NCBI GenBank assembly: GCA_017632825.1
Contig: JAGBQP010000046.1
Location: forward strand, 1 to 15,689
Length of the DNA: 15,689 nt
DNA from: Prevotella sp.
GTDB taxonomy: Bacteria; Bacteroidota; Bacteroidia; Bacteroidales; Bacteroidaceae
Direction: 5' to 3'
This document shows, one piece after another, positions 6,942 to 12,889 of this stretch. Both the position numbers and the translations under genes were made by a program. The notes beneath the pieces were generated by a model, which worked only from the letters and a program-made list of their open reading frames with translations, searched no databases and was not told where the DNA came from. Every line of letters starts with the position of its first letter. The stretch's first letter is position 1.

Positions 6942-7745
6942 TTATTTCGGCTGTTTGCCGATATAAGCCAGGATACCACCATCAACATACAGTACGTGTC
7001 CGTTGACGGCATCAGAAGCATGTGAGGCTAAGAATACAGCGGGACCGCCGAGTTCTGACGGGTCAAGCCAGCGGCCTGCAGGCGTCTTGGCACAGATGAA
7101 GGAATCGAACGGATGACGACTGCCATCAGCCTGACGCTCACGAAGAGGCGCTGTCTGCGGTGTAGCGATATAGCCCGGGCCAATACCATTACACTGAATG
7201 TTATACTCACCGTACTCGGAGCAGATGTTACGTGTCAGCATCTTCAGACCACCCTTGGCAGCAGCATAAGCGCTGACGGTCTCACGGCCCAGCTCAGACA
7301 TCATAGAGCAGATATTGATAATCTTACCCTCCTTGCGCTCCATCATCTCAGGAATAACAGCCGAAGAGCAAATAAACGGACCAACGAGGTCGATATCGAT
7401 AACCTGCTGGAACTCCTCACGTTTCATCTCGTGCATGGGAATACGCTTGATGATACCTGCATTGTTCACCAGTATATCAATCTGACCTACCTCCTCGTGT
7501 ATTTTATTCACCAGAGTCTTGACAGCATTCTCATCGGTGACGTCACAGACATAACCCTTGACGTTATCGATGCCTGCCTCTTTATAGTTATCAAGACCAC
7601 GCTTCAGGGCTTCCTCATTGATATCATTAAAGATAATGTTCTTGATACCAGCTGCTACGAAAGCCTTGGCAATGTTGAAACCGATACCGTACGAAGCGCC
7701 GGTAATCCAGGCATTCTTGCCTTCGAGTGAAAAAGGATTTGCCAT
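6942..7745 (-). CDS. SDR family oxidoreductase, gluconate 5-dehydrogenase-like
   Basis: This is a classical short-chain dehydrogenase of 267 residues that probably interconverts a keto sugar acid and its hydroxy form with NAD(P)H. Seen: the cofactor loop TGASYGIG (15-22), Asp69 in CDVT, NNAG (94-97), catalytic Ser147 in ICSMMS, Tyr160 and Lys164 in SAYAAAKGG, and GPGYIATPQTAPLRE (189-203). The helix-4 Asn of the usual Asn-Ser-Tyr-Lys tetrad appears as Asp119 in VIDIDLVG. Overall it resembles Bacteroidetes proteins annotated as gluconate 5-dehydrogenase or 2-deoxy-D-gluconate 3-dehydrogenase (KduD-like), which act in uronate and gluconate breakdown. No kduI or other uronate gene is adjacent, so the substrate is not fixed. 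An AGGA sits 5 bases before the ATG. It lies 42 bases downstream of tRNA-Gln with no separate promoter seen. Confidence 0.85.
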   Translation of the reverse strand: MANPFSLEGKNAWITGASYGIGFNIAKAFVAAGIKNIIFNDINEEALKRGLDNYKEAGIDNVKGYVCDVTDENAVKTLVNKIHEEVGQIDILVNNAGIIKRIPMHEMKREEFQQVIDIDLVGPFICSSAVIPEMMERKEGKIINICSMMSELGRETVSAYAAAKGGLKMLTRNICSEYGEYNIQCNGIGPGYIATPQTAPLRERQADGSRHPFDSFICAKTPAGRWLDPSELGGPAVFLASHASDAVNGHVLYVDGGILAYIGKQPK

Positions 7746-7787
7746 TTTTCCTAAGTTTTTAAGTTATTAGTTCGTTTGATTGCTAAG

Positions 7788-7858
7788 TTGGACGACTCGG
7801 ATTCGAACCGGGAATGACAGAACCAAAACCTGTAGTGTTACCATTACACCATCGTCCA
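7788..7858 (-). tRNA. tRNA-Gln (anticodon TTG)
   Basis: The minus strand folds as a full cloverleaf. The acceptor is TGGACGA (7858-7852) paired with TCGTCCA (7795-7789), with discriminator A at 7788. The D stem is GTGT/ACAC, and the anticodon stem ACAGG/TCTGT holds the loop TTTTGGT, whose bases 34-36 are TTG. The T arm is CCCGG-TTCGAAT-CCGAG, with one C/A mismatch in its stem. The 3' CCA is not encoded. It reads CAA (and by wobble CAG) glutamine codons. Confidence 0.95.
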
Positions 7859-7872
7859 ATCAAATGCGGGTG

Positions 7873-7904
7873 CAAAGGTAGGAAAAATTTGGCGTTTGGC
7901 CAAA
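7873..7904 (-). promoter_or_regulatory. Promoter of tRNA-Gln
   Basis: On the minus strand TTTG (7904-7901), exactly 20 bases, then TACCTTTG (7880-7873) match the Bacteroidetes promoter in full. The -7 box ends 14 bases before the tRNA. The -33 box lies inside the tyrS terminator hairpin. Confidence 0.88.
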
Positions 7905-7909
7905 TATTT
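7883..7909 (-). terminator. Rho-independent terminator of tyrS
   Basis: On the minus strand ATTTGGC (7905-7899) pairs with GCCAAAT (7893-7887) around CAAAC, about 30 bases after the tyrS stop. After one mismatch the stem extends by three A/T pairs, and TTTT follows the core stem. It overlaps the -33 element of the downstream tRNA promoter. Confidence 0.75.
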
Positions 7910-7935
7910 CCATACCTTTTTATTATTTTACCACT

Positions 7936-9234
7936 TTACTTGACTATCAGCAGATAGTAATTCTTCTTACCTTTCTGTGCCAGCAGATACTTGCCGTCAA
8001 TGAGGTCTTCGGACGTAATAGGACGATTCTGGTCTGTCAGTTTTTCCTTGTTCAGGCTAACGCCGCCGCCCTGTACCATTTTACGCATCTCGCCCTTCGA
8101 AGGGAATACAGGTGCCACCGTTGTCAGCAGCTCTACAGCGGGCTGTCCCAGCTGGTCCTTAGAGATTTCGTGTTTCTCGACACCGTCGAACACATCAAGG
8201 AAAGTCTGCTCATCGAGCTTCTCCAAGGCCTCTTTTGTCGATTTGCCAAAGAGGATGTTAGATGCCTCGATAGCCATATCAAGTGCTTCCTTAGAATGTA
8301 CAAGAACTGTTGTTTCTTCAGCCAGACGCTTCTGTAATACACGACGTCCAGGATCAGCCTTGTGCTCCTCGATGAGTGCATCAATAGTCTCCTTGTCCAG
8401 CGAGGTAAATATTTTGATATAACGTTCAGCGTCATCGTCAGAGACATTGAGCCAGAACTGATAGAAACGGTAAGGTGTTGTTCGCTTCGGATCGAGCCAG
8501 ATGTTACCCGATTCCGTCTTTCCGAACTTCTTACCATCAGACTTTGTGATGAGCGGGCAGGTCAGAGCGAACGTCTCCACCTCATTGCCCAGCGTACGGC
8601 GGATGAGCTCCGTACCTGTAGTCATGTTACCCCACTGGTCGTTACCGCCCAACTGCAGTTTCACGCCGTAGTGCTGATAGAGATACAGGAAGTCATAGCC
8701 CTGCAGCAGCTGGTAAGTGAACTCCGTGAAGCTCAGACCGTCACGAGCCGTACCGTTCAGACGCTGCTGAACGCTCTCCTTAGCCATCATGTAGTTAACG
8801 GTGATATGCTTACCTACCTCGCGAGCGAAGTCCAGGAACGTGAAGTCCTTCATCCAGTCATAGTTATTCACCATCAGGGCTGCGTTCTCATCCTTCGAAT
8901 CGAAGTCCAGGAACTTAGCCACCTGTGCTTTGATGCATTCCTGATTATGACGCAGCGTCTCATCGTTCAGCAGATTACGCTCCTGCGACTTACCCGACGG
9001 GTCGCCGATCATACCTGTAGCGCCACCCACCAGGATAACAGGACGGTGACCACAGCGCTGCAGGTGACGCAGCATCATGATACCGCAGAGGTGTCCGATG
9101 TGCAGTGAGTCGGCCGTCGGGTCTGTGCCCAGATAGGCCGTTACCATCTCCTTCTGTAGGAGCTCTTCCGTACCAGGCATCATCTGTGCCAGCATACCGC
9201 GCCATTTCAGCTCTTCAACAAAGTTCTTTCTCAT
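7936..9234 (-). CDS. tyrS: Tyrosine–tRNA ligase (TyrRS)
   Basis: This enzyme charges tRNA-Tyr with tyrosine using ATP in the cytoplasm. Its 432 residues are normal for the bacterial class I enzyme. Seen: the HIGH motif at 45-48 in [10 protein letters not shown]; the tyrosine-binding YQLLQGYDF (174-182); the GGNDQWGN block (196-203); and the KMSKS loop in the form KFGKT (236-240), close to the KFGKS of many TyrRS. An S4-type RNA-binding domain forms the C-terminus (about 360-432), with VSLNKEKL and the closing [15 protein letters not shown] start at 9234. A -7 promoter box lies 41 bases before it, so the gene can be transcribed apart from yidD upstream, although read-through is possible. A hairpin terminator follows. 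Confidence 0.97.
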   Translation of the reverse strand: MRKNFVEELKWRGMLAQMMPGTEELLQKEMVTAYLGTDPTADSLHIGHLCGIMMLRHLQRCGHRPVILVGGATGMIGDPSGKSQERNLLNDETLRHNQECIKAQVAKFLDFDSKDENAALMVNNYDWMKDFTFLDFAREVGKHITVNYMMAKESVQQRLNGTARDGLSFTEFTYQLLQGYDFLYLYQHYGVKLQLGGNDQWGNMTTGTELIRRTLGNEVETFALTCPLITKSDGKKFGKTESGNIWLDPKRTTPYRFYQFWLNVSDDDAERYIKIFTSLDKETIDALIEEHKADPGRRVLQKRLAEETTVLVHSKEALDMAIEASNILFGKSTKEALEKLDEQTFLDVFDGVEKHEISKDQLGQPAVELLTTVAPVFPSKGEMRKMVQGGGVSLNKEKLTDQNRPITSEDLIDGKYLLAQKGKKNYYLLIVK

Positions 9235-9275
9235 TGTATCTATTGATTTCTTTATACCTTATTTATAATTGGTTG

Positions 9276-9307
9276 CAAAGGTACGCAATTCTTTTGAATT
9301 ATCGTAC
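9276..9307 (-). promoter_or_regulatory. -7 promoter box of tyrS overlapped by an imperfect palindrome
   Basis: TACCTTTG (9283-9276) on the minus strand matches TAnnTTTG. The palindrome GTACG (9281-9285), AATTC (9287-9291), tttt, GAATT (9296-9300), CGTAC (9303-9307) covers the -10 to -35 side. No clear TTTG is seen at -33, which could fit control by an activator, but this is inference. Confidence 0.6.
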
Positions 9308-9341
9308 GCTTTTCTTATCTTTTTCATCACGTTGCGCCCTT

Positions 9342-9584
9342 TCAGGGTACGGGGTCATAGCCCGAACCGCCCCAAGGATTACAGCGCAGAATACGCCAGA
9401 TGGCAAGCCCGAGGCCCTTGATGGGTCCATGCTTCACGATGGCTTCCCTGGCATACTGGCTGCACGTCGGTGTGAAGCGGCATGACGGGGGTGTAAAGGG
9501 ACTGATGCAAGTCTGATAGAAGCGAATGGGCAACACCAGCAGAAACACCAGGACATTCCTTATGAATCGCACCACTGTCTGCAT
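9342..9584 (-). CDS. yidD: Membrane protein insertion efficiency factor YidD
   Basis: This small protein is attached to the inner face of the membrane and assists YidC-dependent insertion of membrane proteins. Its 80 residues are typical. Seen: an N-terminal amphipathic/hydrophobic helix (about 4-24), then [19 protein letters not shown] (27-45), [20 protein letters not shown] (52-71) and the C-terminal GGSGYDPVP. The conserved cysteines are Cys26, Cys35, Cys41 and Cys68. It starts 3 bases after the rnpA stop, the classic rnpA–yidD arrangement, so the pair is almost surely translated from one message. ATG start at 9584. Confidence 0.97.
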   Translation of the reverse strand: MQTVVRFIRNVLVFLLVLPIRFYQTCISPFTPPSCRFTPTCSQYAREAIVKHGPIKGLGLAIWRILRCNPWGGSGYDPVP

Positions 9585-9587
9585 GGT

Positions 9588-9998
9588 TTAATCGGTTTTC
9601 GGCTGACTGACCGAAGCAACAATCCGCTCCAGCAACTTCCCTACCCTTGCGGCTACGCCAGATGTCGGCAGATGGCGGTCTGACAACCACACAAAGGCCA
9701 GCAACAACGTTTTATCCTCCGGCAGAGCCTCATAGAGCATCTGCTTACGCAGACGATAAGCCTCACGCACTTGTCGTTTGACTCGGTTACGGTCAACAGC
9801 GTGGTGAAAATGTTTCTTTGGAACGCTGACGAGCATCTGTACCGGCTCGTCGCCATCATGGCGGTCACGTACCAGATAGACTACCCTCAAAGGAAAGGCA
9901 GCCAGCGAACGACTCGCCGACTGTCCAAAGAGCATTTCTATCAGTCTCAGGCTGAACAGACGCTCCCGCTTACTTAATGTGGCGCGAACACCTTCCAC
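9588..9998 (-). CDS. rnpA: Ribonuclease P protein component
   Basis: This is the protein subunit of RNase P, which with the catalytic RNA removes 5' leaders from pre-tRNAs. Seen in its 136 residues: LSKRERLF (8-15), the typical N-terminal start of the fold; a beta strand with MLVSVPKKHFHHAV (55-68); and the RNA-contacting RNR motif in AVDRNRVKRQVREAYR (67-82). The start codon at 9998 is GTG, with no in-frame ATG nearby that would keep LSKRERL. It begins 18 bases after the hemD stop and ends 3 bases before yidD. A perfect A/T palindrome lies just before its start. The gene is not next to rpmH, unlike the dnaA-region layout in many bacteria. Confidence 0.95.
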   Translation of the reverse strand: MEGVRATLSKRERLFSLRLIEMLFGQSASRSLAAFPLRVVYLVRDRHDGDEPVQMLVSVPKKHFHHAVDRNRVKRQVREAYRLRKQMLYEALPEDKTLLLAFVWLSDRHLPTSGVAARVGKLLERIVASVSQPKTD

Positions 9999-9999
9999 C

Positions 10000-10013
10000 T
10001 TATTATATAATAA
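10000..10013. repeat. 14-bp perfect A/T palindrome before rnpA
   Basis: TTATTATATAATAA is self-complementary and fills most of the 18-base gap between the hemD stop and the GTG start of rnpA. In mRNA it could form at most a weak hairpin. A role in translation coupling or processing is possible but unproven. Confidence 0.55.
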
Positions 10014-10016
10014 TGA

Positions 10017-10766
10017 TTAGTCTTCCTGCAACAACAGATAGTGCTGAAGAGCACCCGTCATCGAGGGATACTTCTCAGACGGAGCTTCAAGGTCAAGACG
10101 CAGTCCGGCATCCTTGGCAGCCTTAGCCGTCGAGGGACCAAATGTTGCGATAGCTATCTTGTCCTGTTTGAAGTCGGGGAAATTCTTAGTCAGCGACTCA
10201 ATACCGGCAGGACTGAAGAAAATCAGCATATCGTAGTCGAATGTCTCAACCTCTTCAGCTGTAAAATCGTTGCTCACCGTCTTATACATGACGCACTCCT
10301 TATGGTTCAGCTTCTTAGAATCGAGCAACAGTGCCAGCGAGTCGTTATGCACATCACTCATCGGCACGAGATACTTCTCGGTCTTATGCTTCACCATCGT
10401 CGGCAGAAGATCGTCAACACGTCCCGTAGAACCGAAGAAGACCTTACGCTTACGATACTGCACATATTTCTGAATATAGAGAGCGATGGTCTCTGTCACA
10501 CAGAAATACTTCATGTCTTCAGGAATCGTCACTCTGAGCTCCTTAGCCAGTGTGAAGAAGTGGTCAATAGCATGACGCGAGGTAAACACGATGGCGGTGT
10601 AGTCCAGAATGTTCACTCTCTGTGTACGGAATTCCTTTGCCGACATTCCCTCTACCTTGATGAAGGGACGGAACACGAGCTCGACATCGAATTTCTCGGC
10701 GATGTCATAGTAGGGCGATTTTTCGCTGGCGGGTTTCGGTTGCGAGACCAGGATCTTCTTTATCAT
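10017..10766 (-). CDS. hemD: Uroporphyrinogen-III synthase (HemD)
   Basis: This enzyme closes hydroxymethylbilane into uroporphyrinogen III, the branch point to heme, siroheme and cobalamin-type rings. Sequence in this family is poorly conserved, so the call rests on a few motifs and on context. Seen in its 249 residues: FTSRHAIDHF (61-70) in the first domain; FFSPAGIESL (183-192) and ATFGPSTAKAAKDAGL (207-222) in the second; and a C-terminal APSEKYPSMTGAL (228-240). These are the usual HemD signatures. It starts 12 bases after the DUF4271 gene and is followed by rnpA, a layout familiar from Bacteroidetes. No other tetrapyrrole gene is in view. The upstream metK makes SAM, the co-substrate of the methyltransferase that acts on its product. 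Confidence 0.88.
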   Translation of the reverse strand: MIKKILVSQPKPASEKSPYYDIAEKFDVELVFRPFIKVEGMSAKEFRTQRVNILDYTAIVFTSRHAIDHFFTLAKELRVTIPEDMKYFCVTETIALYIQKYVQYRKRKVFFGSTGRVDDLLPTMVKHKTEKYLVPMSDVHNDSLALLLDSKKLNHKECVMYKTVSNDFTAEEVETFDYDMLIFFSPAGIESLTKNFPDFKQDKIAIATFGPSTAKAAKDAGLRLDLEAPSEKYPSMTGALQHYLLLQED

Positions 10767-10778
10767 CTTAATAATGTC

Positions 10779-11564
10779 CTAAAAATTTACTTTGAGCAAA
10801 TTCACCAGTGCCGCACATGTTTCCATGAGAGCGACGAAAGGCACGATTTCGAGGGCACAAAAGTACAAAATAATCTGCAAAAAACCGCCTTTTTGGCGAA
10901 AAAAGATTACATAGCTCTTGTAAAAAGCACCAATTTTGCCCAAAACGACAACAAAAGCGCAGTAATACAACACTAAGTGCAGTGGCAGTCCAAAGTAAAC
11001 GAGTACAAACACGACAGGGTAAAGCAGCACGCCTTGAGCAGCCATCAAAAGTTGCAAAGACCGCAGAAAATGTCCGTTTCCTTTACTATTAAAGAACACA
11101 TTGTTGACTACCGTATAGAGAAATCTCTTGAGTAGCACATAGCCTATCAGCACTCCCAGGAACAGGACAATAAGATAGTAGTCGGAATTCAGGATAAAAC
11201 TATTGGAGACGTTGGTCTTCGTCAGCAGAAAGAAGACAATACTGAAGAGCAGACACGTCTGGAGCACCATCAGCATCTTCAAGCGTCTCTCTATCACCGA
11301 TTCCGTCGGTGTCTCAGCGCTGGGGCGCGGTACAAACAGCAATGCCCGGAACTGTCCGCCGAGATACGACTTGAAAGACGAGTATATGACCAGCGTCAGA
11401 ACAAAGCATGCCAGCAGCAACCCTGTTATCAGGTCGTCGTTTCTCATCAACTCGGGTACAGGCTCACCTGCTACGCCAAAGGTCGCACCACACGAATCTA
11501 CGTGCAGCAGCGTATCCTTGGCGAAGAAGTTATCCTGTAGAAGCTGCGGCAGTTGCAGGTTCAT
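10779..11564 (-). CDS. DUF4271 family integral membrane protein
   Basis: This is a 261-residue membrane protein with about six hydrophobic segments (near 45-65, 97-115, 128-147, 168-190, 193-213 and 228-250). The N-terminal about 40 residues are polar. The last segment, ILYFCALEIVPFVALM (232-247), matches the conserved end I know from DUF4271 proteins, which lie next to hemD in Bacteroidetes. The biochemical role is unknown; I infer only that it works in the inner membrane. It starts 3 bases after metK and ends 12 bases before hemD, so all three are probably on one mRNA. ATG start at 11564; an internal Met at 40 is possible but would remove the polar leader. Confidence 0.8.
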   Translation of the reverse strand: MNLQLPQLLQDNFFAKDTLLHVDSCGATFGVAGEPVPELMRNDDLITGLLLACFVLTLVIYSSFKSYLGGQFRALLFVPRPSAETPTESVIERRLKMLMVLQTCLLFSIVFFLLTKTNVSNSFILNSDYYLIVLFLGVLIGYVLLKRFLYTVVNNVFFNSKGNGHFLRSLQLLMAAQGVLLYPVVFVLVYFGLPLHLVLYYCAFVVVLGKIGAFYKSYVIFFRQKGGFLQIILYFCALEIVPFVALMETCAALVNLLKVNF

Positions 11565-11567
11565 CGG

Positions 11568-12824
11568 CTATAGTCCGAAAGCTTTCTTAATATCGTCCAC
11601 GCGGTCGAGTTTCTCCCACGTAAACAGTTCCACTTCCATCTCCTTGGTCTCGTGATAGTGACTGGTAAACACCTTTTTCACCACCTCGGGTTTACGACCC
11701 ATGTGTCCATAGGCTGCCGTCTCGACAAACATCGGCTGTCGAAGTTTCAGCGTGCGCTCGATAGCCTTCGGACGGAGGTCGAACAGCTGTTCCACCTTAC
11801 GGGCAATCTCGCTGTCGCTCATCTGCACCCGACTGCGACCATAGGTATTGACATAGATATTCATGGGCTGTGCCATACCGATGGCATAAGCCACCTGTAC
11901 CAGCATCTCGTCGGCAACGCCTGCTGCAACCATATTCTTGGCAATGTGGCGGGCTGCATAAGCTGCCGAACGGTCCACCTTCGAAGAGTCTTTTCCTGAG
12001 AAGGCACCGCCGCCGTGTGCGCCCTTACCACCATAGGTATCGACAATAATCTTACGACCAGTCAGACCGGTGTCGCCGTGAGGTCCGCCAATGACGAACT
12101 TTCCGGTTGGGTTCACATAGTACTTGATATCGAGACCGAAGAGGTCGAGCACCTTCTGTGAGTGAATCTGCTGTTTGACGCGGGGTATCAGGATGTTGAT
12201 GACATCATCCTTGATTTTTGCCAGCATCGTCTCGTCGTCGGCAAACTCATCGTGCTGTGTCGATACCACGATGGTGTCGATACGCTCAGGCACGCCCTCG
12301 TCGCTGTACTGCACCGTCACCTGACTCTTGGAGTCTGGTCGGAGATAGGTCATTACCTTTCCCTCCTTACGGATGTCGGCCAGCGTTCGCATGATGAGGT
12401 GCGCCAGGTCGAGCGAAACGGGCATATAAGACTCGGTCTCGTTGGTAGCGTAGCCGAACATCATACCCTGGTCACCGGCACCCTGATCTTCCTCATCAGC
12501 GCGGTCAACGCCGCGGTTGATATCCTGACTCTGTTCGTGAATGGCGCTGAGAATGCCGCACGAGTCACCGTCGAACTGATACTCCGCCTTGGTGTAGCCA
12601 ATGCGCTTGATAGTGTTACGGGCTATCGTCTGCAGGTCGATATACACATCGCTGCTCACCTCACCCATCAGTACCACCTGACCTGTCGTGACAAACGACT
12701 CACAAGCCACACGGGCATGAGAGTCGTAGGCCAGGAACTGGTCTAATATAGCGTCACTTATCTGGTCCGCCACCTTGTCGGGATGGCCTTCAGACACAGA
12801 CTCTGATGAAAACAAATAACTCAT
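11568..12824 (-). CDS. metK: S-adenosylmethionine synthetase
   Basis: This enzyme makes S-adenosylmethionine from methionine and ATP. The 418 residues exceed the roughly 384 of the E. coli enzyme, because of insertions typical of the Bacteroidetes form. Seen: GHPDK (13-17) in the ATP site, [12 protein letters not shown] (115-126), [13 protein letters not shown] (246-258) and the phosphate loop [16 protein letters not shown] (271-286). All signature motifs are intact. It is the first gene of a tight cluster (3 bases to DUF4271, then hemD, rnpA and yidD). ATG start at 12824. The 65-base leader after the M16 gene holds three copies of a 7-bp repeat and no recognisable SAM riboswitch. Confidence 0.97.
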   Translation of the reverse strand: MSYLFSSESVSEGHPDKVADQISDAILDQFLAYDSHARVACESFVTTGQVVLMGEVSSDVYIDLQTIARNTIKRIGYTKAEYQFDGDSCGILSAIHEQSQDINRGVDRADEEDQGAGDQGMMFGYATNETESYMPVSLDLAHLIMRTLADIRKEGKVMTYLRPDSKSQVTVQYSDEGVPERIDTIVVSTQHDEFADDETMLAKIKDDVINILIPRVKQQIHSQKVLDLFGLDIKYYVNPTGKFVIGGPHGDTGLTGRKIIVDTYGGKGAHGGGAFSGKDSSKVDRSAAYAARHIAKNMVAAGVADEMLVQVAYAIGMAQPMNIYVNTYGRSRVQMSDSEIARKVEQLFDLRPKAIERTLKLRQPMFVETAAYGHMGRKPEVVKKVFTSHYHETKEMEVELFTWEKLDRVDDIKKAFGL

Positions 12825-12828
12825 ACTA

Positions 12829-12856
12829 TAATTCTTAATTCTATAAACCTAATTCT
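12829..12856. repeat. 7-bp phased repeat TAATTCT in the metK leader
   Basis: TAATTCT occurs at 12829-12835, 12836-12842 and 12850-12856 (plus-strand reading), all in a 7-bp register, with ATAAACC filling the third slot. On the minus strand this slot gives a near-match to a -7 box (TAGGTTTA). A chance product of A/T-rich leader DNA is possible. Confidence 0.45.
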
Positions 12857-12889
12857 TTATTCGCACCAGCGGTCATCTCTCCGCACGAA

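Noticed and set aside
8362..9108. 248-residue plus-strand open frame
   Set aside because: It lies wholly antisense to tyrS, whose motifs are clear. Its composition, rich in Leu, Val, Gln, Thr and His, is the expected antisense shadow.
9235..9341. T-box leader before tyrS
   Set aside because: The predicted leader is about 40 bases, far too short, with no T-box core sequence. T-boxes are mainly a Gram-positive device.
10041..10976. 311-residue plus-strand open frame
   Set aside because: It is antisense to hemD and the end of the DUF4271 gene, both supported by motifs and spacing. No family motif is visible in it.
12825..12889. SAM riboswitch before metK
   Set aside because: The leader is only 65 bases and lacks the multi-helix layout of the SAM-I or SAM-IV types; I also saw no convincing pseudoknot of the SAM-II kind.
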